The notes below the pieces were generated by a model. It had not been told where the DNA came from. It saw nothing but the letters and a program-made list of their open reading frames with translations, and did no database searches. A DNA stretch of 64,000 nt from Notolepis coatsorum (lineage: Eukaryota; Chordata; Actinopteri; Aulopiformes; Paralepididae): positions 75,650,311-75,714,310 of the forward strand of contig OZ020589.1 in the NCBI GenBank assembly GCA_963971535.1, in the 5' to 3' direction. Position numbers and translations under genes: made by a program. Shown piece by piece: positions 23,408-34,828 of this stretch (position 1 is its first letter; the number at the start of each line of letters is the position of its first letter).

Positions 23408-24752
23408 TAGTGCTGTCAATAGATTTAAAAAAATTAACTAATTAATCTCACAATTTTCTGTAATTCATCTAGATTAATCTAGATTAAAAATAGCATTTTT
23501 CTACAAGACCGAAGCTTGTAACAGATATTTACTTGAGTAAAATCATGGAATTAATGTAAAATCAACACAAAGAAAGTATAGATTCAAAGACTATTTTAAC
23601 ACTTTCAGCGCCACGCCTGGTTTTCCGTTTTACCGCTTGAATGCCACCATCGGCGCCAATGTTAACATTAATATCGCCTAATCTATGTTTTAAATTATGG
23701 CTATGTGTCTAATCTGCCCATCGCATTATCAAAGACTATTTTCCAGTCAGTGCTGTGAAGGCAGATTGTTTTTTTATCGCGTCGTTGCCGTTTCAGAGCA
23801 GTTAGAAAAGCCCCCGTTTTGATATAAAAAACAGCTCATTCTGGAGCATTCTATGAAAATCGTCTTTTAGTGGAATATTCCACAACGTTGATATTCGTCT
23901 GCCTTTTTATGAATCGTTTTCAAATAAACGCTAGATGATCAATATTATACGTGCACGCACGCACATTACGGCCGCGCACTGATAATCGCTCCGTTGATTT
24001 CCTCACGGACTTTTACAGTGAAACCGAAAGAAGACATTTCACAAAACAGCTTATAACTTCATCAAACTTACTCTGATTATCCTACCACTGATAACATAGA
24101 GTCCTTACCTGACATCAGATGGTATCCAACTGGTATATTCCAATTCCTGATCACCATTCGAAAAAATCGATACGTGTATGGATCCAACGCGATACAGTAG
24201 AACTCCATGATCCGCGGGGATCTGAGGCTCCAGAATGAACTCTAGTAACCCCGGCTGGATCAGTGAACTGGAAAATGTGGAGTACCGGATTTTTTTCCCC
24301 ATTCATTTTCATTGAGTCCATTCCAAAATCACTTATGTCATCTGGGAGACGACAGGGGGCGCTTTTTTCCACAGTGATCGCCGGCGCCCCTCGGCTATAC
24401 TCGGGTAGGCTCGGGTGATGCAATAATTTTTCAGATCGCAAAAAAAATATTATAATAATAATTCCGAGAAATCTCGTGAGTGCCATGCAACCACCTATAA
24501 AAAACCCGAGAAATCTCGTGAGTGGCACTGAAAGTGTTAATTAATAGCTTTCTTTGAATACAGTTTCTCTCCTGTGAAATACAAATGTTCAACAAAACCA
24601 TCAACATTGCCTCAGCTAGACCTCTTTCTTATATCCGCGGCGCTAAGATTGAAGATTTTTCACTCCATAGATTACTCTAGATTAATTTATTTTAATGCTT
24701 TAAATCATTTAAATTAATCTCCAAAATTAAAGCATTACTTTTGACAGCCCTA
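23408..24752. mobile_element. hAT-type MITE carrying a piggyBac-type MITE
   Basis: Ends TAGTGCTGTCAATAG and the inverted TAGGGCTGTCAAAAG, flanked by the perfect 8-bp duplication GTTAAAAT (23400-23407, 24753-24760). Subterminal ATTAATC and CTAGATTAAT motifs repeat at both ends. Most of its length (23600-24536) is the nested MITE. Confidence 0.93.
23600..24536. mobile_element. piggyBac-type MITE (TTAA flanks)
   Basis: TTAA at 23596-23599 and 24537-24540. Inverted ends CACTTTCAGCGCCAC and CACTTTCAGTGCCAC. About 940 bp with no transposase. Nested in the 23408-24752 hAT, so younger than it. Confidence 0.85.
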
Positions 24753-24760
24753 GTTAAAAT

Positions 24761-25375
24761 GTTTCAAATTATGCCTCTATATATTCACTGTAGCCTTAAT
24801 TTTGAGAACACTAAAGCCTCCAAAAGAAGTCAACAGTTCTTTAGCTCAATACTTTTTTTGCCTGGTACCTGGCCCTGCGCTAAGCTACATTCACTGCAAT
24901 TGTTCATTTGGAAAAACACAAAAAAAATAAAGTTGTTTCCCACAGGGACATCTCTTATCTGAAAAGAACCACACAATTAGTTTAGATTTACAACTGTGAA
25001 ATAGTAAATAGTTCCTTTTAAGACTTGTTTCCTTTGGTCTTGAATTATTTTCTTTCTCTACAGTTTAGCTTCCGCCTTTTTCTCTCCACGGTTTTACACA
25101 ACTCTCTACAGCGCTCCTCCCACCTGCTCTCTGGCTGAGGTGAGTCACTCAATAAACCCAGGGAGAGAGCGAGAGGGTGAGAGAGAGGCAAAGAAAGAGA
25201 GTGAAAAAGAGAGAGGGAGGGACACACAGATAGAGAGAAGGAGAGGTAGACAGCATGAGAGAGGGGGGGTGAGTGAAAAAGAAGGAAAGAACGAGAGAAC
25301 GAAGGAGAAAATGGGAGAGAAATGCAAAAAAAAGAGGAAGTATGAGAGAAAAGGAGAAGGGTGTGTTTGAGGAAG
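24761..25375. other. unassigned DNA ending in a purine-rich tract
   Basis: No gene recognised. From about 25155 to 25375 the + strand is strongly purine-rich (GAGAGA, GAAAGA, AGGGAG mixtures), which keeps lysine/arginine/glutamate frames open artefactually. Confidence 0.6.
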
Positions 25376-25380
25376 GAGGG

Positions 25381-26104
25381 TGTTACATCCCAATGTATGT
25401 GCTTCCCCAGTGTGTGTCTTGTTCTCCATTTTGTTTCCTCCCTCCAGCCAGAACCCGTCCTCCACCATTGGTCCCTGCCAGGCCTGCCCTTCCATTAGCA
25501 GCACAGCACCGATTGGTGGATGGGTTTCAAGACTCCAAGACTCAATCAGTAATCATCACCCACCACCCAATCATGGATCACCACACACCTGTGACCTGTT
25601 AAAACATGGCTTCTCACTTCAGTGTCTCTCTCTCTCTGGCATGAGGCTAGGCCTAGTGATACTTTGTGACATTGACTTTGATACTATTTTGTTTGTTTAT
25701 GGAAATTGCCTTTGTGTGTGTATGGCCACAGAGATACCATTGATAGCTTTAGATTGTTTTGTATATATTTTGCCATTCTTGTCTGTATCATTAATGTGTT
25801 TTTCTCTCTTTTCAGGAAGCACAGATGGGGTGAGCTGCCATTTCCTTTGGATATTGTTTTCTCCTGTTTTGGTTAGGTAAGGGTAGTTTAGGTAATGTAA
25901 TTTATTTTACCATAGACTAGGTTGGTTTATTTGGAGAATAGTGGTGTTTGTTTGTTGTTTTGGCCTGGGCTCACCCTTGAGCTACATGTGCTTCCTTTGC
26001 ATTTAACAATAAATATCCTTGTGTTTACAAACCTGGTCCACCATTTCTTTCAACCAACTGTTATGTTACAGCCCTTTACCCTTAGACCCACAGGGGTCGT
26101 AACA
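25381..26104 (+). repeat. solo LTR of the Gmr1-like Gypsy family (724 bp)
   Basis: Starts TGTTACATCCCAATGTATG and ends GGGGTCGTAACA. Flanked by the 5-bp duplication GAGGG (25376-25380, 26105-26109). It is homologous, in opposite orientation, to the LTR at 29632-30363 but clearly diverged. With no internal sequence and an intact duplication, it is the product of LTR-LTR recombination. Confidence 0.92.
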
Positions 26105-26137
26105 GAGGGGATGAAGAAAAAGTGGCCTTGAGAGGTT

Positions 26138-26428
26138 GAGGGAGAGAGAGAGCAGGGCCTCAGGGGACCAGGATGAGGGAGAGAGAGAGCAGGGCCTCAG
26201 GGGAACAGGATGAGAGAGAGAGAGAGCAGGGCCTCAGTGGGACCAGGGTGAGAGGATGAGGGAGAGAGAGAGCAGGGCCTCAGGGGACCAGGGTGAGAGG
26301 ATGAGGGAGAGAGAGCAGGGCCTCAGGGGACCAGGGTGAGAGGATGACGGAGAGAGAGAGAGCAGGGCCTCAGGGGACCAGGATGAGGGAGAGAGAGAGC
26401 AGGGCCTCAGTGGGACCAGGGTGAGAGG
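26138..26428. repeat. minisatellite, seven units of ~36-46 bp
   Basis: Units of the form GAGGGAGAGAGAGAGCAGGG + CCTCAGGGGACCAGG(GTGAGAG)GAT. Length varies by the presence of GTGAGAG and by the number of GA pairs. Confidence 0.92.
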
Positions 26429-26575
26429 AAAGGAGAGCGAGGACAGGAGAGAAGCAGAACAAGCTAGAAACCGTACAGGTTGCACAGCGCTACCTGCGCA
26501 TGGATCCGACAAAATGTCCCTGCTAGGTCATCCGTGGATGAGTGAGTGCTGCCAGATCGTGAGTGAGTGCTGCCA

Positions 26576-26612
26576 GATAGTGAGTGAGTGGGTGGGTGGG
26601 TGGGTGGGTGGA
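26576..26612. repeat. (GTGG)n short tandem repeat
   Basis: GTGAGTGGGTGGGTGGGTGG-type run. A duplicated AGTGAGTGCTGCCAGAT motif lies just upstream. Confidence 0.9.
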
Positions 26613-26654
26613 TGAGTGACCACAATTTGTCATGTAAAGCCCATGGCGGTAGTC

Positions 26655-26945
26655 CTGCGTGTGCCGTGGGAAAAAGGAGAGAAGAAAAAAGACAAAAGAA
26701 GAGGAGAAGAGAAGGGAGGAGAGAACGAGGGGAGAGAAAATAAGAGAAAAGAGAAGAAGAGAGGAGGCATGAGAAGGGGAAATTAGAGGAGGAGAGAAGA
26801 GGAGAGGAAATGAGAGAAGAGAGAAAAGAGGAGGTGCAGAGAAGAGGAAATTAGAGGAGAAAAGAAGGGAGGAAATAAGTGGAAAGGAGAGGTGAGGAGA
26901 GGAGAAAAGGGGGAGAGAAGAGAGGAGAGGAGAGGAGACTTCCGG
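26655..26945. repeat. ~290-bp polypurine tract
   Basis: The + strand is almost entirely A and G (AGAGGAGAGAAGAGGAGAGG-type), with few pyrimidines. Such tracts can adopt triplex DNA. Serine/leucine frames on the other strand are artefacts. Confidence 0.93.
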
Positions 26946-27179
26946 CAGATGTAGCCGTTGATGTTCACTCCGCTCTTTAATCAAACTATCTGACCAAAGC
27001 TCACTCTGACAGTCCATCTACAGTTGAAGTATGAGCTTTCTTAGAGGGCTGAATCACACTCTCCCTCACAGACCATACTAACCAATGACAGCCCACCCAC
27101 ACGCCAACATACACATTCATGCATACAAATACTGTACACACTCATACACACTACCCACATTTACGTATATCTACATACA

Positions 27180-27180
27180 C

Positions 27181-27211
<31 letters not shown>

Positions 27212-27212
27212 A
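27180..27212. repeat. C18 run followed by (AC)n
   Basis: Uninterrupted C from 27180 to 27197, then a short AC repeat. Confidence 0.95.
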
Positions 27213-27301
27213 CCAAAAGCTGTACAAACAAATGTAAACCCACACGTGCAATAACATGATGTACATGAATATACATGTGTTAATTCATGTATGTGCACGC
27301 A

Positions 27302-27417
<116 letters not shown>

Positions 27418-27540
27418 GTCTCTGTAATCCTCTGCTGTCTGGTCTCCTCTGTCTGTTGTAGTGTTACATCACACAGGCTGACTGACCCATTTAGCCTGCC
27501 TATACAGTAGCTGTGCTGCTCTGCCATCAGTACTGTACTG

Positions 27541-28717
27541 CAGGGCTATTCAACTGGCGGCCCGCGGGATGATTCTGACTGGCCCGCCAAAGATTACATG
27601 ATAATAAAAAAAAATAAAAAAAAAATTTATTTTTAATATTTTTTTTTCTTTTTTTTTTTTTACTTTTTTCTTTTCATGTCAACGTTAACACGCACAATTG
27701 AGCCAAAAGTCACTCAATTAATGACAGATTTCATTGATAAATTGAGGGAAAACTTTGCAAGTCGATTTGATGAATTTGACATGTCCAGAGAATTGATGCA
27801 TTTTGTGAGCAACCCATTTGCCAATGTAGCTGCTATTTCCACAAAAGGACAAGAGTTCCTTGCATCACTTTACATTGATGAAGGTCTCCTGCAACTTGAA
27901 ATAATTGACATGCAAGCATCATCTGCTCTGAAGCAGGCACTTGAGAATGAATCCACCACAACATTTTGGATAAAGTGTATTCATGTCAAGACATTCCCCA
28001 AAATAAAAACGCTGGCAATATCTGTGCTAACAATGTTTGGCTCAACATACACCTGTGAATCCAGTTTCTCTCACATGAATGCCATTAAAACAAGCAACGT
28101 GCCTCCTTGACAAATGAGCATTTGCATCACTGTTTGCGGGTAGCCCTCACTTCCTATGAACCCTCTTTCTCTGCCATTGCCCAGTCAAAGAAGTGCAATC
28201 GCTCTCATTAGATGTGTGTATGTAGGCTAGGCCTGTCTGCCCCCCACCCCCCTGATGTTTGAGAGTTAAGAGTGGACAATAAGTGCTAATAAGATGCTGT
28301 GATTTGCTGTTGTTGCACAGACATGAAGCACTTTTTCATAAGCTCAGCTGCACTATAAATGTGTTTTTTTGTTCAAGTGTTGATGTTAGAATGTTCAGAT
28401 GCACATCATGCACTTGTTTGTTTTTTATTTTATTTTTATATTGAAATGTTGAAGAGGAGATGTTGCAGTTGTTGCACAGTCATAAATGAAGCACTTTCTG
28501 CAGGAGATGTTGCAGATGTGGCACATAAATGAAGCACTTTTTTTTAAAAGTATACTACTTTTGCAATGTAGTTAAATAAAAGTTGTGAAAATGTGGTTGC
28601 GTGTTGTGTCAAGTGTACATATATTCATAGCACGGGGAGGCGCCGTGGCAGGCCGGCCCCTGGCCCCTTGGGTTTCTGACAATGTGGCCCCCTGAACAAT
28701 TTAGTTGAATAGCCCTG
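27541..28717 (+). mobile_element. internally deleted hAT element, copy 1
   Basis: Ends CAGGGCTATTCAACTGGCGG and inverted CAGGGCTATTCAACTAAATT. Flanked by the perfect 8-bp duplication CTGTACTG (27533-27540, 28718-28725). Retains a 144-codon C-terminal transposase remnant. Nearly identical to 33625-34820, apart from an 18-bp indel near the left end, poly(A)/poly(T) length changes and a few substitutions. The orientation is taken from the remnant. Confidence 0.93.
27676..28110 (+). pseudogene. hAT transposase C-terminal remnant
   Basis: 144 codons, ending at TGA. The segment TFWIKCIHVKTFPKIKTLAI followed by SVLTMFGSTYTCESSFSHMN resembles the hATC dimerisation region at the C-terminus of hAT transposases. 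The DNA-binding BED finger and the acidic catalytic residues are missing, so it cannot transpose by itself. The reading frame is conserved in the second copy with one amino-acid difference seen. Confidence 0.8.
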
Positions 28718-28725
28718 CTGTACTG

Positions 28726-29626
28726 TATATGTCTATGTATATATGTATGTGTGGGAGACAGAGCCACTTGTCTCATCAATTGGCAGTCATCTAGTTGGTG
28801 AGGCAGATGGCTGATGCCTCAATGATTGGGCATTGTCCACACCTGGGTCATCAGAGAGGAGGCGCCCCAGGCAGAGATGCCAACAAGGGGCAAGTCAAGT
28901 CTCAAGTCTCTTATGGTTGTAATGAGCGTTCTACCAGACTATATCAATGTTTTTTTCTGAATATAGAGAGGGTGGCTAAAAATGGATATAGACTAACGTT
29001 ACTCAGGGTAATGGGGAAAATATTGCTAACATTAGGCATGCAATAATAACTGTAACCTCACTTAGAGTACAACCATATTGTATAATTACACTGGCTTCCC
29101 AACTAATGATTTATAATCTACTGTAAATTAAGTTAATTAACACATCCGTCTAGCCTCTCAAACCAAGTGTAATGGTAACCTAATAAGCCAGTAATGTTAC
29201 ATAGTCAACAATAAACCTGTAGCCTGCCTGTTGCCAAAGTTAATAATTAACGTGGTCTTTCTCTTGGTTCAATGTTAGCAAGCAAGCGGCGGGACGGTGG
29301 TGTAGTGGTTAAAGGTCCCATGTTTTGCTATTCCTTTCACTATTTGGTCAATGTTACACAATTCCTGTGAGTCTATGGAACACATCTGTAAGTTTTTTTT
29401 TCAAAAAGATTCATTGTTTTGTATTTCTAATCAAGTACTCTAAAGCAGAATTTTCAAACTTCAAGATTTCAAGCTGTTTTGGGCTGGGCTCCGCCCATAC
29501 TCGCATAGCGCTTTGAGTGACAGTCACCCACAGTCTGCACTGGCAGACAGAGAGAGAGACATAGAGAGATAGACAGGGAGACTAATTAATTTTGCCGCGG
29601 GGGGTCATAATCCCATGGGACAATGC
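28726..29626. other. unassigned DNA with a short SINE-head scrap
   Basis: About 900 bp without a credible gene. At 29292-29312 GACGGTGGTGTAGTGGTTAA matches the A-box head of the SINEs at 38109, followed by unrelated sequence. A CAGAGATGCCAACAAGG motif at 28876 followed by AAGTCAAGTCTCAAGTC resembles the AAGTC-rich repeat at 43285-43541. Confidence 0.5.
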
Positions 29627-29631
29627 ATTGG

Positions 29632-30363
29632 TGTTACGACCCCTGTGAGTCTAAGGGTAAAGGGCTGTAACATAACAGTTGGTTGACAGAAAAGATGGAC
29701 CACGTTTGTAAACAACAATGATATTTATTGAAAGATGCAAAGGAAGCACATGTAGCTCAGGGGTGAGCCCAGGCCAAAACAACAAAACAAACACCACTAT
29801 ACTCCAAATAAACCCAAATGGTAAAAGAGATTACATTACCTAAACTACTCTTACCTAACCAAAACAGGAGAAAACAATATCCAAAGGAAATGGCAGCTCA
29901 CCCCATCTGTGCTTCCTGAGAAAGAGAGAAAAACACATTAATTATACAGAAACAAAGGCAGAATATATACAAAAACAAACTATAACTAACAATGCTCTCT
30001 CTGTGGCCATACACACACAAGGAAATTTCTACTAAGCACCAAAGGCCAATAAACGAAATGCAATACTGTCAAAGTTACAGGTTTACAAAATCACAACAGG
30101 CCTAGCCTCATGCCAGAGAGAGAGAAAGACTGAAGTGAGAAGCCATGTTTTAACAGGTGTGGGGTGATCCATGATTGGGTGGTGTGGATTGAGTGTTGGA
30201 GTCTGGAAAGCCATCCACCAATCGGTGCTGTGTTGCTATAATGGAAGGGCAGGCCTGGCAGGGACCAATGGTGAAGGGAACAATGGCTGGAGGGAGGAAA
30301 CAAAATGGAGAACACACACACATGGAGACACACACTGGGGAATATATACATTGGGATGTAACA
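29632..30363 (-). repeat. 3' LTR of the Gypsy provirus (732 bp)
   Basis: On the minus strand it reads TGTTACATCCC...GTCGTAACA. It is preceded on the minus strand by a purine tract TATGGGGGTG (30364-30373). It looks identical to the retained 443 bp of the 5' LTR, implying a young insertion. It contains a Gypsy-typical splice-like CTCAGGAAG block near 29915. Confidence 0.93.
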
Positions 30364-30644
30364 CCCCCATACATAAGACAAAAACATGTTTGACACCTAA
30401 CACCAACTAAACATGTTTTTTTTTTTTTTTTTCTTAACAACGAGATAACATCCCCGAGATAACATGTACTCCAAAACAAAGAGCTATGAAAAAACTAGCA
30501 GTTGGTACAACCACACGGGTCAACAATGACAGAACGAGTTGACGGTAAGAGAGACTGAGTCGACAGCAAAATAGAACAAGTCGACAGCAATATACAGTAG
30601 AACGAGTCGACAGCAACAGACAACGAGTCGACAGCAACAGAGAT

Positions 30645-33003
30645 TTAACTCCGAGATAGAGCATCCGCCAACACATTCTCAGACCCCTTCTTATGCTTTA
30701 TGCTGAGGTTATAATTTTGCACTATGAGCGCCCAACGCATGAGGCGCTGATTGTGGTTGTACATCCGCGACAGAAAAACCAATGGGTTGTGGTCGGTGTA
30801 TACTACCACTGGTAATACGCTCGAACCGACATACACCTCAAAATGTTGCAACGCATACAACATAGCCAAAGTCTCCTTTTCAATAGTGGAATAGTTTAGT
30901 TGATGTTTGTTAAATTTCTGGGAGAAATAACAAACCGGGTGACTGACACCATCGTGATCTTCCTGTAATAACACCCCTCCAGCTCCCACCCCGCTGGCAT
31001 CCACCTCCAGCTGGAACGGCAGGGAGAAATCTGGAGCAGAGAGAACAGGGGAACTGCATAAGAGAGCTTTAACACCATCAAATGCATTTTGACAATCAGC
31101 TGTCCAAATGAATGGTTTGGACGGGCTACACAGGCTAGTGAGAGAAGTGACGACAGAAGAAAAGTTCCGGCAAAAACCACGGTAATACCCAGCCATCCCA
31201 AGGAATCTACGCAATTCCCGCCTAGTAGTAGGCACTGGAAAAGTTGTGATTGCAGATATTTTTGCATCCACCGGACGCACTTGGCCTTGTCCTACCTGCT
31301 TACCAAGATAGGTAACCGTAGCCTTGCCGAACTCACACTTGGCAAGGTTAAGGGTCAGGGAGGCTCCAGCTAAGCGGTCAAAGACAGTTTGCAAGGTTGT
31401 CATGTGGTCACGCCAGTTGGTCGAATAGACAACCAGGTCATCGAGATAGGCATTACAATTTGGAACACCAGCCAGGACTAGGGTCACCAGTCGCTGGAAA
31501 GTGGCCGGGGCATTACGCCTTCCAAAAGGCATTACAGTATATTGCAAAAAATTGTCAGGAGTAACAAACGCCGAGATTTCCGAGGCACGGGGGGTCAAAG
31601 GGACCTGCCAGTAACCCTTTAACAAATCTAGTTTGCTAACATAGGTGGCAGATCCAAGGTTGTCAATACAATCTTCCATGCGGGGCAGTGGGAAGGAATC
31701 AGGCACGGTGACAGCATTTACCTTTCGGAAATCAGTACAAAATCTAGGAGTTCCATCCGATTTGGGAGCTAACAAGCAAGGTGAACTCCAGGGACTGCAA
31801 CTTGGCTTGGCTAAACCATGTTTTAACAAATAGTCAACCTCCTGTTGCATCATGGCCCTCTTGGTGATGTTAACACGGTATGCATGTTGCTTGATAGGCA
31901 CAGCATTGTTAACATTAATATCATGGGCCAATACAGAAGTACAGGAGGGAACATCACCAAACAGAGCCATGTAGGCCTGAATCAAATTTGTGATGTCCTC
32001 TCGCTGCTCCTCAGGTAAGTGTGCTAAGTGAGTGGGCAGGTTCAATAACATCTCAGTGTTGGACAATCTAGCACCCTGATGGGCTGCATTGCGCAACTCT
32101 AAGCCATCTACATCCTCACCACTAACGTCAGGAGAGTCCGGAACTATTGGAGTTGAGGCAACAGCAGAGACGGCCAGTCCGGCTGTCTGGTCTGAGGTCT
32201 TCACCTGCACACTATCTCTGGAAAAATATGGTTTAAGCATATTGATGTGGCAAACACGAGAGTGACGTTTACGATCAGGGGTGCGAACCACATAGTCTGT
32301 ATCACTTATCTTCTTGTCTATTGCATACGGTCCGGAAAAACGAGCGGAAAGAGCAGAACCAAGGATAGGTAACAGGACTAGAACCTTATCACCTGGCTGG
32401 AAAGATCGAGAAACAGCTTTCTCGTCATAGTGCCGTTTCATAGTTCTCTGGGAAGAAGAGAGCGCTTCTTTTGCGAGAGAGCACGCCTGATGCAGTCGCT
32501 CTCGAAACTGGCTAACAAAATCTAGAACATTAGTGGGTGTGCTGGCACCCTTTGACATGAACCGTTCTTTAAGAACTTTCAGAGGCCCTCTAACAGTGTG
32601 CCCAAAAACGAGCTCAGCAGGACTGAAACCAAGAGACTCCTGTATGGTCTCTCGCGCAGCAAATAGAACAAGGGGGACACCCTCATCCCAATCTCTCTCT
32701 GTGTCTAAGCAATATTTACGCAACATGGACTTTAATGTCTGATGCCAACGTTCTAGAGCCCCCTGAGTTTCAGGGTGGTAGGCACTGGACACTATATGTC
32801 GGATACCCAGGGACTGTAACACTTGCTCAAATAACCTAGACAGGAAGTTGGTGCCTTGGTCCGTTTGTACTACCTTAGGCAGTCCAAACGTGGAGAAGAA
32901 CTTCGTCAAAGCCTTAATTATTACAGGCGCTGTAATTCTGCGAAGAGGGATAGCCTCAGGGAAACGGGTGGCGGTACACATTATTGTCAACAAAAACTGA
33001 TTG
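30645..33003 (-). pseudogene. Gmr1-like pol: integrase, then reverse transcriptase, then RNase H
   Basis: One open minus-strand frame. Integrase core comes first: FLLTIMCTATRFPEAI near the start, VQTDQGTNF (second catalytic Asp), HPETQGALERWH (catalytic Glu), then a chromodomain-free C-terminal domain with HYDEKA and PGDKVLVLLP. RT follows: VDYLLKHGLAKPS, SPWSSPCLLAPKSDG, DLLKGYWQVPL, MPFGRRNAPATFQRL and YLDDLVVYS (catalytic). RNase H follows: EVDASGVGAGGVLLQ, VVYTDHNPLVFLS and LADALSRS at the C-terminus. The integrase zinc finger and first catalytic Asp are lost at the joint near 33003. About 38 N-terminal codons of the longer open frame (to 33119) are antisense gag, not pol. Confidence 0.93.
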
Positions 33004-33624
33004 AAACTTGTTTTACCTGCGGTCTCTGATGAACATGCAAGTCCTCCTGGTGAACCTACGGAAGCACAGCCTTCTGAGGAGCAAGCCCATGGTGCTGAAA
33101 AGGCAGGTGTGAACGTCACATTGCCACATTTTCACTTGACCTCTCCTGTGTCAACTGGGTCTCGAGAAGGGGCCCAGGTCAAGGTTAGAATAGCCCGTCT
33201 CCAGATGGAGGCTCAGGAGAAGGCACAAGCACGTGAGGCGGAGTATCGGCTTCGTAAAATGGAGCTTGAGGCGGAAAATGAAAGGGCTGTTAACATCCGT
33301 AGGTTGGAGCTTGAGGTGGAAAAAGAGCTCAGACTGCGGGAGTTGGAGCTGGGAGACCAAATGAGTGGATCCAACTCTGCTACACCGACTCCTCCACAAG
33401 GCCCGGGTATGTCCTCCTCCACAGCTTATTCATCACACACTTTTGATATAAGTAAACACATTGCTTTGGTGCCTCCGTTCCGAGAGACAGAACTTGATAC
33501 TTATTTTAATGTGTTTGAGCGTATTGCTGCTTCATTGCGCTGGCCAAGAGAGGTCTGGCCTTTGTTGCTTCAATGCAAATTGACTGGTAAAGCCCAAGAG
33601 GTTTGTTCAACACTTTCCCTAGAA
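33001..33624 (+). pseudogene. Gypsy gag, part 1 (inverted block)
   Basis: Opposite in orientation to the element's LTRs and pol. It has an Arg/Glu/Leu-rich coiled coil (RLQMEAQEKAQAREAEYRLR, ELEVEKELRLRELELG), then a capsid-like domain beginning DISKHIALVPPFRETELDTY and WPREVWPLLLQCKLTGKAQE. The N-terminus is missing at the inversion joint. The frame is cut at 33624 by the nested hAT (duplication CCCTAGAA) and resumes at 34829. Confidence 0.88.
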
Positions 33625-34820
33625 CAGGGCTATTCAACTGGCGGCCCGCGGGCCAGATCCGGCCCGCGGGATGATTCTGACTGGCCCGCCAAAGATTACA
33701 TGATAATAAAAAAAAAAAAAAAAAAAATTTTATTTTTAATATTTTTTTTTTCTTTTTTTTTTTTACTTTTTTCTTTTCATGTCAACATTAACACGCACAA
33801 TTGAGCCAAAAGTCACTCAATTAATGACAGATTTCATTGATAAATTGAGGGAAAACTTTGCAAGTCGATTTGATGAATTTGACATGTCCAGAGAATTGAT
33901 GCATTTTGTGAGCAACCCATTTGCCAATGTAGCTGCTATTTCCACAAAAGGACAAGAGTTCCTTGCATCACTTCACATTGATGAAGGTCTCCTGCAACTT
34001 GAAATAATTGACATGCAAGCATCATCTGCTCTGAAGCAGGCACTTGAGAATGAATCCACCACAACATTTTGGATAAAGTGTATTCATGTCAAGACATTCC
34101 CCAAAATAAAAACGCTGGCAATATCTGTGCTAACAATGTTTGGCTCAACATACACCTGTGAATCCAGTTTCTCTCACATGAATGCCATTAAAACAAGCAA
34201 CGTGCCTCCTTGACAAATGAGCATTTGCATCACTGTTTGCGGGTAGCCCTCACTTCCTATGAACCCTCTTTCTCTGCCATTGCCCAGTCAAAGAAGTGCA
34301 ATCGCTCTCATTAGATGTGTGTATGTAGGCTAGGCCTGTCTGCCCCCCACCCCCCTGATGTTTGAGAGTTAAGAGTGGACAATAAGTGCTAATAAGATGC
34401 TGTGATTTGCTGTTGTTGCACAGACATGAAGCACTTTTTCATAAGCTCAGCTGCACTATAAATGTGTTTTTTTGTTCAAGTGTTGATGTTAGAATGTTCA
34501 GATGCACATCATGCACTTGTTTGTTTTTTATTTTATTTTTATATTGAAATGTTGAAGAGGAGATGTTGCAGTTGTTGCACAGTCATAAATGAAGCACTTT
34601 CTGCAGGAGATGTTGCAGATGTGGCACATAAATGAAGCACTTTTTTTTAAAAGTATACTACTTTTGCAATGTAGTTAAATAAAAGTTGTGAAAATGTGGT
34701 TGCGTGTTGTGTCAAGTGTACATATATTCATAGCACGGGGAGGCGCCGTGGCAGGCCGGCCCCTGGCCCCTTGGGTTTCTGACAATGTGGCCCCCTGAAC
34801 AATTTAGTTGAATAGCCCTG
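33625..34820 (+). mobile_element. internally deleted hAT element, copy 2 (nested in gag)
   Basis: Same ends as copy 1 at 27541 and nearly the same sequence. Flanked by the perfect 8-bp duplication CCCTAGAA (33617-33624, 34821-34828). It carries a GGCCCGCGG duplication near its left end that copy 1 lacks. Removing the element and one duplication makes gag continuous, so it inserted after the provirus. Confidence 0.95.
33779..34213 (+). pseudogene. hAT transposase C-terminal remnant, copy 2
   Basis: 144 codons, matching 27676-28110 except for one residue (His for Tyr in LASLHIDEG). hATC-like end only, no catalytic core. Confidence 0.8.
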
Positions 34821-34828
34821 CCCTAGAA

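Noticed and set aside
25273..25880. Open frames of 109-166 codons on the + strand
   Set aside because: They lie in the purine tract and the solo LTR. The homologous LTR at 29632-30363 does not preserve the frame.
33003..33119. First ~38 codons of the minus-strand Gypsy pol frame as its N-terminus
   Set aside because: They are antisense of the inverted gag block. Integrase homology begins at FLLTIMCTATRF.
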